Shown here: piece by piece, positions 59,044 to 64,000 of the stretch
Position numbering within the stretch: the first letter of the stretch is position 1
Layout of the letters: the number at the start of each line of letters is the position of its first letter
NCBI GenBank assembly: GCA_011754535.1
Contig: JAAQVN010000001.1
Location: forward strand, 496,001 to 560,000
Length of the DNA: 64,000 nt
Source of the DNA: Enterobacter asburiae
GTDB taxonomy: Bacteria; Pseudomonadota; Gammaproteobacteria; Enterobacterales; Enterobacteriaceae
Reading direction: 5' to 3'
Translations under genes and position numbers: made by a program
Notes under the pieces: model-generated
What the model saw: only the letters and a program-made list of their open reading frames with translations
Database searches by the model: none
What the model was told of the DNA's origin: nothing

Positions 59044-59574
59044 TTACTTCTTAGCAGCGCGTTCGAAGGAGGCGATGATTTCTGCTTTCGCCGCTTCTGC
59101 GTTGTCCCAGCCGTCAACCTTAACCCATTTGCCTTTTTCGAGGTCTTTGTAGTGCTCGAAGAAGTGGGCGATCTGCGCTTTCAGCAGCTCTGGCAGGTCG
59201 TTCACATCTTTAATGTGATCGTACTCTTTGCTCAGCTTGGTGTGCGGTACCGCAACCAGCTTCGCATCTTCACCCGCTTCGTCAGTCATTTTCAGCACGC
59301 CAACAGGACGGCAGCGAATGACTGAGCCTGGCTGCAGTGGGTATGGCGTTGGGACCAGCACGTCAACCGGGTCACCGTCCAGAGACAGGGTGTGGTTGAT
59401 GTAGCCGTAGTTGCACGGATAGAACATTGCGGTAGACATGAAACGGTCAACGAACAGCGCACCGGTGTCTTTGTCGATTTCGTATTTGATTGGATCTGCG
59501 TTGGCCGGGATTTCGATAACAACGTAGATGTCTTCTGGCAGTTCTTTACCCGCAGGGACGTTGAGTAAGCTCAT
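59044..59574 (-). CDS. ppa: Inorganic pyrophosphatase
   Basis: A 176-residue family I pyrophosphatase that hydrolyses PPi with Mg2+, an essential cytoplasmic enzyme. The metal-binding signature DGDPVDVLV is present near residue 65. The start at 59574 ([10 protein letters not shown]) matches E. coli; the frame extends upstream to 59625 without support. Confidence 0.97.
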   Translation of the reverse strand: MSLLNVPAGKELPEDIYVVIEIPANADPIKYEIDKDTGALFVDRFMSTAMFYPCNYGYINHTLSLDGDPVDVLVPTPYPLQPGSVIRCRPVGVLKMTDEAGEDAKLVAVPHTKLSKEYDHIKDVNDLPELLKAQIAHFFEHYKDLEKGKWVKVDGWDNAEAAKAEIIASFERAAKK

Positions 59575-59737
59575 GTCGGTGTCCTTAAAAATGGATGGTA
59601 AACAAGTGGCAGGTATTATAGCCAACTCACGCCGAATGTCTCCGCCTGTTTTCGCTTTCTCTCCCCGCTAGCCCCACTTTTCAGACCGTTTCCATGACAG
59701 AAATATCCATAAACTCAGCCGCATTTTTAATGGTGAA

Positions 59738-59753
59738 ATGAAAGCGATTACAA
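59738..59753. promoter_or_regulatory. GalR/GalS-like operator upstream of ytfQ
   Basis: ATGAAAGCGATTACAA fits the GalR-type pattern TG-x-AA-N-CG-N-TT-N-CA at all central positions. It lies 130 bases before ytfQ, which encodes a galactofuranose-binding protein, so control by a galactose-responsive repressor is plausible. Confidence 0.55.
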
Positions 59754-59791
59754 ACTTGTGATTAACGTTTTATTCACTTTTCTGAAGTGTG

Positions 59792-59812
59792 ATGTAACGC
59801 AATTCGTTACAT
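59792..59812. promoter_or_regulatory. Perfect 8-5-8 palindrome upstream of ytfQ
   Basis: ATGTAACG and CGTTACAT are separated by five bases, 71 bases before the ytfQ start. It is clearly different from the GalR-like site and may be the operator of another regulator. Confidence 0.5.
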
Positions 59813-59883
59813 ATTTCATTGGCTATAGTCATTTCGCAGAACATCTTTTAACCAACAATAAACACCCCTACGAGGACGCTCAT

Positions 59884-60840
59884 ATGTGGAAGCGCTTACT
59901 TCTTGTCACAGCAGTTTCGGCAGCCATGTCGTCTATGGCGATGGCCGCTCCCTTAACCGTAGGTTTCTCGCAAGTTGGCTCTGAATCCGGCTGGCGTGCG
60001 GCAGAAACCAACGTTGCGAAAAGCGAGGCTCAGAAACGCGGTATCACCCTGAAAATCGCCGATGGTCAGCAAAAACAAGAGAATCAGATCAAAGCCGTAC
60101 GCTCCTTTATCGCCCAGGGCGTGGATGCCATCTTTATTGCACCAGTGGTGGCGACCGGCTGGGAACCCGTCCTGAAGGAAGCGAAAGACGCTGAAATTCC
60201 GGTCTTCCTGCTCGACCGTTCCATCGACGTCAAAGACAAATCTCTCTATATGACCACCGTCACCGCTAATAACGTGCTTGAAGGGCAGTTAATTGGCGAC
60301 TGGCTGATTAAACAGGTCGACGGCAAGCCGTGTAACGTCGTTGAGCTGCAGGGCACCGTCGGTGCCAGCGTGGCCATCGACCGTAAGAAAGGGTTTGCTG
60401 AGGCCATTGCCAAAGCGCCAAACATCAAGATTATCCGCTCCCAGTCCGGCGACTTTACCCGCAGTAAGGGTAAAGAGGTCATGGAGAGCTTTATCAAGGC
60501 TGAAAACAACGGCAAGAACATCTGCATGGTTTACGCCCACAACGATGACATGGCGATCGGCGCAATTCAGGCCATTAAAGAAGCGGGCCTGAAGCCGGGC
60601 AAAGACATCCTCACCGGCTCTATCGACGGCGTGCCGGACATCTATAAAGCAATGATCGATGGTGAAGCCAACGCCAGCGTGGAGCTTACGCCAAACATGG
60701 CGGGCCCGGCATTCGACGCGCTGGAGAAATTCAAGAAAGACGGCACGATGCCTGAGAAGGTGACCGTCACCAAGTCCACGCTCTACCTGCCGGATACGGC
60801 GAAAGAAGAGTTAGAGAAGAAGAAAAATATGGGCTACTGA
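59884..60840 (+). CDS. ytfQ: Galactofuranose-binding periplasmic protein YtfQ
   Basis: A 318-residue solute-binding protein with a signal peptide (AMSSMAMA|A) and the type 1 periplasmic-binding fold starting LTVGFSQVGSESGWR. E. coli YtfQ binds galactose in its furanose form. Start chosen at 59884 (MWKRLLLV) by family length and signal peptide; the open frame reaches 59758. It is the first gene of the ABC importer operon ytfQ-ytfR-ytfT-yjfF. Confidence 0.95.
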   Translation: MWKRLLLVTAVSAAMSSMAMAAPLTVGFSQVGSESGWRAAETNVAKSEAQKRGITLKIADGQQKQENQIKAVRSFIAQGVDAIFIAPVVATGWEPVLKEAKDAEIPVFLLDRSIDVKDKSLYMTTVTANNVLEGQLIGDWLIKQVDGKPCNVVELQGTVGASVAIDRKKGFAEAIAKAPNIKIIRSQSGDFTRSKGKEVMESFIKAENNGKNICMVYAHNDDMAIGAIQAIKEAGLKPGKDILTGSIDGVPDIYKAMIDGEANASVELTPNMAGPAFDALEKFKKDGTMPEKVTVTKSTLYLPDTAKEELEKKKNMGY

Positions 60841-60850
60841 TCCAGTGAAA

Positions 60851-60884
60851 TTGCCGGGTGGCGCTGCGCTTACCCGGCCTACGG
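60851..60884. repeat. REP element between ytfQ and ytfR
   Basis: GCCGGGTGGCGCTGCGC followed by TTACCCGGCCTACGG is a REP unit placed inside an operon, directly after the binding-protein gene. In comparable sugar operons such REPs stabilise the upstream mRNA so that the binding protein is made in excess. Confidence 0.82.
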
Positions 60885-60905
60885 GAACGTGGCGGGGACG
60901 TGAAT

Positions 60906-62408
60906 ATGAAAACTGAACAACACCAGGAAATCCTCCGCACAGAGGGCTTAAGCAAATTCTTCCCTGGCGTAAAGGCGCTGGATAACGTCGATTTTAGCCT
61001 GCGGCGCGGTGAGATCATGGCGCTGCTGGGCGAGAACGGCGCGGGCAAATCAACGCTGATTAAATCTCTGACCGGCGTGTATCAAGCCGATCGCGGCACC
61101 ATCTGGCTGGAAGGTAACGCCATTTCGCCAAAAAATACCGCCCATGCCCAGCAGCTGGGGATCGGGACGGTTTACCAGGAAGTGAACCTGCTGCCGAATA
61201 TGTCGGTGGCGGATAACCTGTTTATTGGCCGCGAGCCACGCCGCTTTGGCCTGCTGCGCCGCAAAGAGATGGAGGCGCGGGCCACGCAACTGATGGAGTC
61301 GTACGGCTTCTCCCTCGACGTTCGCGAGCCGCTGAACCGCTTTTCCGTGGCGATGCAGCAGATCGTCGCCATCTGTCGGGCGATCGATCTCTCGGCAAAG
61401 GTGCTGATCCTCGACGAACCCACCGCCAGCCTCGATACCCAGGAAGTGGAGATGCTCTTTACCCTGATGCGCCAGCTGCGCGATCGGGGCGTGAGCCTGA
61501 TCTTCGTTACGCACTTCCTCGATCAGGTGTATGAGGTGAGCGATCGCATTACGGTGCTGCGCAACGGCAGCTTTGTCGGCTGCCGCGAAACCCGCGAGCT
61601 CCCGCAGATAGAGCTGGTGAAAATGATGTTGGGCCGTGAGCTGGAAACTAACGCCCTTCAGCGCGCAGGGCGCACGCTGCTGAGCGAGAAGCCGGTCGCC
61701 GCGTTCAGCGATTACGGTAAAAAAGGGGTGATCTCGCCGTTTAACCTTGAAGTGCGGCCCGGTGAAATTGTCGGACTGGCGGGCCTGTTAGGCTCAGGAC
61801 GAACCGAAACCGCCGAGGTGATCTTCGGGATCAAGCCAGCGGACAGCGGCAGCGCGATGATCAAAGGCAAACCGCAAACCCTGCGATCGCCGCATCAGGC
61901 GTCGTGTCTGGGCGTCGGCTTCTGCCCGGAAGACCGGAAAACGGACGGAATTATTGCCGCCGCCTCGGTGCGCGAAAATATCATCCTGGCCCTGCAGGCG
62001 CAGCGCGGCTGGCTACGCCCGATCCCCCGTAAAGAGCAAAACGCGATCGCCGAGCGCTTTATACGCCAGCTCGGCATCCGCACCCCGAGCGCGGAACAGC
62101 CGATTGAGTTCCTCTCCGGCGGTAACCAGCAGAAGGTGCTGCTCTCCCGCTGGCTGCTGACCAAACCCCAGTTCCTGATCCTCGACGAGCCGACGCGCGG
62201 TATCGACGTGGGCGCGCACGCCGAAATTATCCGGCTTATCGAAACGCTCTGTGCGGACGGGCTGGCCCTGCTGGTTATTTCGTCCGAGCTGGAAGAGCTG
62301 GTGGGCTATGCCGATCGCGTCATTATCATGCGCGATCGCAAACAGGTGGCAGAGATCCCGCTGGATAAGCTGTCCGTTCCGGCAATCATGAATGCCATCG
62401 CGGCGTAA
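60906..62408 (+). CDS. ytfR: Galactofuranose ABC importer ATPase YtfR
   Basis: A 500-residue double ATPase of the sugar-importer type. The first nucleotide-binding domain has Walker A GENGAGKST and DEPTASLD; the second has the degenerate GLLGSGRTE with signature LSGGNQQKVLLSRWL and DEPTRGIDVG. This asymmetry is normal for the family. The start at 60906 (MKTEQHQEILRTEG) matches E. coli; an upstream frame through the REP element is not coding. Confidence 0.95.
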   Translation: MKTEQHQEILRTEGLSKFFPGVKALDNVDFSLRRGEIMALLGENGAGKSTLIKSLTGVYQADRGTIWLEGNAISPKNTAHAQQLGIGTVYQEVNLLPNMSVADNLFIGREPRRFGLLRRKEMEARATQLMESYGFSLDVREPLNRFSVAMQQIVAICRAIDLSAKVLILDEPTASLDTQEVEMLFTLMRQLRDRGVSLIFVTHFLDQVYEVSDRITVLRNGSFVGCRETRELPQIELVKMMLGRELETNALQRAGRTLLSEKPVAAFSDYGKKGVISPFNLEVRPGEIVGLAGLLGSGRTETAEVIFGIKPADSGSAMIKGKPQTLRSPHQASCLGVGFCPEDRKTDGIIAAASVRENIILALQAQRGWLRPIPRKEQNAIAERFIRQLGIRTPSAEQPIEFLSGGNQQKVLLSRWLLTKPQFLILDEPTRGIDVGAHAEIIRLIETLCADGLALLVISSELEELVGYADRVIIMRDRKQVAEIPLDKLSVPAIMNAIAA

Positions 62409-62418
62409 GGAGTGAATC

Positions 62419-63444
62419 GTGATGTCCCGTTCGCTTTCGCAAACCGGTGAGTCAAAGCGCCGCTTTAGCTGGCCAACCGGCACGCCGCAAATTGCGGCGC
62501 TGCTGGTCGTGCTGCTGGTAGATAGCCTTGTCGCACCGCATTTCTTCCAGATCGTCGTGCAGGATGGCCGCCTGTTTGGCAGCCCGATCGATATTTTAAA
62601 CCGTGCTGCGCCCGTGGCGCTGCTGGCGATTGGGATGACGCTGGTGATCGCCACCGGCGGGATTGACCTCTCCGTCGGCGCGGTAATGGCAATCGCCGGC
62701 GCTACCGCTGCCTCCATGACCGTGGCCGGACACAGCCTGCCGGTGGTACTGCTGGCGGCATTGGGCACCGGGGTGCTGGCCGGACTATGGAACGGCATTC
62801 TGGTCGCGGTGCTGAAAATTCAGCCCTTTGTCGCCACCCTTATCTTAATGGTGGCCGGACGCGGGGTGGCGCAGCTGATTACCTCCGGACAGATTGTCAC
62901 CTTTAACTCGCCGAGCCTGGCGTGGATCGGCAGCGGCAACCTCCTGTTCTTCCCGACACCGGTGATCGTTGCGCTGGTCACGTTAGTGGTGTTCTGGCTC
63001 TTCACCCGCAAAACGGCTCTCGGCATGTTCATTGAGGCGGTGGGGATCAACATTCGCGCCGCGCGCAACGCCGGGGTCAACACCCGGCTGATGGTGATGC
63101 TGACCTACGTGCTGAGCGGCGTGTGTGCCGCCATCGCCGGGGTCATCGTCGCGGCAGATATCCGCGGGGCCGATGCCAACAACGCCGGGCTCTGGCTGGA
63201 GCTGGACGCGATCCTCGCGGTGGTGATCGGCGGCGGGTCGCTAATGGGCGGGCGTTTTAACCTGCTGCTCTCGGTGATTGGCGCGCTGATCATTCAGGGC
63301 ATGAACACCGGGATCCTGCTTTCGGGGTTCCAGCCGGAACTCAACCAGGTGGTAAAAGCGGTGGTCGTGCTTTGCGTGCTGATCGTCCAGTCGCCGCGCT
63401 TTGTCAGCATCATTAAGGGGATCCGTGGCCATGATAAAACGTAA
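62419..63444 (+). CDS. ytfT: Galactofuranose ABC importer permease YtfT
   Basis: A 341-residue permease of the BPD_transp_2 (RbsC-like) family, with about nine membrane helices and the motif GMTLVIATGGIDLSVGAVMAI. AAGGAG lies six bases before a GTG at 62419 and nine before an adjoining ATG at 62422; either start gives nearly the same protein. It pairs with YjfF in the complex. Confidence 0.94.
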   Translation: MMSRSLSQTGESKRRFSWPTGTPQIAALLVVLLVDSLVAPHFFQIVVQDGRLFGSPIDILNRAAPVALLAIGMTLVIATGGIDLSVGAVMAIAGATAASMTVAGHSLPVVLLAALGTGVLAGLWNGILVAVLKIQPFVATLILMVAGRGVAQLITSGQIVTFNSPSLAWIGSGNLLFFPTPVIVALVTLVVFWLFTRKTALGMFIEAVGINIRAARNAGVNTRLMVMLTYVLSGVCAAIAGVIVAADIRGADANNAGLWLELDAILAVVIGGGSLMGGRFNLLLSVIGALIIQGMNTGILLSGFQPELNQVVKAVVVLCVLIVQSPRFVSIIKGIRGHDKT

Positions 63445-64000
63445 TTTACCGTTAACGATCACGCTGGGCGTGTTTGTGCTGGGGTATCTCTACTGCCTCA
63501 CTCAATTCCCCGGTTTTGCCTCGACGCGCGTGATCTGCAATATCCTGACCGATAACGCCTTTTTAGGCATCATCGCGGTCGGGATGACCTTTGTGATCCT
63601 CTCCGGCGGGATCGATCTCTCCGTCGGCTCGGTGATCGCGTTTACGGGCGTATTCCTCGCGAAGGCGATCGGCTTCTGGGGCATCTCTCCGCTGGTGGCG
63701 TTTCCGCTGGTGCTGGCGATGGGCTGCGCGTTTGGCGCTTTTATGGGGCTGCTGATCGACGCGTTAAAAATCCCGGCGTTTATCATTACCCTCGCGGGAA
63801 TGTTCTTCCTGCGCGGGGTGAGCTATCTGGTGTCGGAAGAGTCGATTCCGATTAACCATCCGGTGTATGACACGCTCTCCAGCCTGGCGTGGAAAATTCC
63901 CGGCGGCGGTCGCCTCAGCGCAATGGGGCTGCTGATGCTGGGCGTGGTAGTGATTGGCATCTTCCTCGCTCACCGCACCCGGTTCGGCAATCAGGTTTAC
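63431..64000 (+). CDS. yjfF: Galactofuranose ABC importer permease YjfF (3' end outside window)
   Basis: The first 190 residues of the second RbsC-like permease, starting MIKRNLPLTITLGVF and containing FVILSGGIDLSVGSVIAF. The start overlaps the end of ytfT by 14 bases. The window ends inside the gene, so about 140 residues are missing from view. Confidence 0.93.
   Translation, partial: MIKRNLPLTITLGVFVLGYLYCLTQFPGFASTRVICNILTDNAFLGIIAVGMTFVILSGGIDLSVGSVIAFTGVFLAKAIGFWGISPLVAFPLVLAMGCAFGAFMGLLIDALKIPAFIITLAGMFFLRGVSYLVSEESIPINHPVYDTLSSLAWKIPGGGRLSAMGLLMLGVVVIGIFLAHRTRFGNQVY

Larger units (their letters stand above)
59575..59883. promoter_or_regulatory. ppa / ytfQ divergent control region
   Basis: No gene is seen. 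Two separate symmetric elements lie on the ytfQ side and are listed on their own. AGGA before the ppa start and GAGG before the ytfQ start are the ribosome binding sites. Confidence 0.6.

Overview
The window is chromosomal DNA of an enterobacterium. Gene content, order and close protein matches follow the Escherichia coli yjfY-rpsF-...-yjfF segment. The sequence itself does not settle the genus; Enterobacter or a near relative (Lelliottia, Leclercia) fits best. The recognised backbone is yjfY, rpsF-priB-rpsR-rplI, a DMT transporter, ytfB, fklB, cycA, ytfE, a Tsr-like chemoreceptor, ytfF, an AraC regulator, qorB | ytfH(qorR), cpdB, cysQ, ytfJ, ytfK, ytfL(paeA) | msrA, tamA-tamB-ytfP, ppa and ytfQ-ytfR-ytfT-yjfF (cut by the window end). 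Bars mark two places where accessory DNA interrupts the backbone.

Accessory region 1 (12474-35363, 22,890 bp) is a complete Tn7-like transposon between qorB and its regulator gene qorR. Both ends begin TGTG, followed six to eight bases later by the GACAATAAAG core found in Tn7 ends. A perfect 5-bp duplication (TCTCC) flanks the element. At the right end lies an intact leftward operon tnsA-tnsB-tnsC followed by two tniQ genes. The cargo is an adhesin island: a MarT-like membrane regulator and FidL-like protein, a second winged-helix regulator, a 2635-residue autotransporter adhesin, two paralogous Skp/OmpH-like lipoproteins around a LuxR-type regulator, and a DUF523 gene. An XRE gene with a perfect palindrome upstream, an IS3-family remnant and a dead exonuclease gene are also present. 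The transposon sits inside the ribosome binding site of qorB and moves the shared qorB/qorR control region 23 kb away from qorB.

Accessory region 2 (about 41397-51211 plus) lies between ytfL and msrA and has two parts. The first is an AT-rich three-gene cassette (unknown protein, PAAR-domain effector with glycine-rich membrane C-terminus, two-helix membrane protein as likely immunity) bounded by 42/43-bp direct repeats. The second is a sugar or polyol catabolic cluster: a GPH/MFS transporter, four Gfo/Idh/MocA oxidoreductases (one frameshifted) and a divergent LacI-family regulator.

Regulatory sites that can be read directly include an NsrR box before ytfE, a near-consensus FliA (sigma 28) promoter before the chemoreceptor, a GalR-like operator and a second palindrome before ytfQ, a possible S6:S18 leader before rpsF, candidate QorR and LacI operators, several REP elements and several intrinsic terminators.
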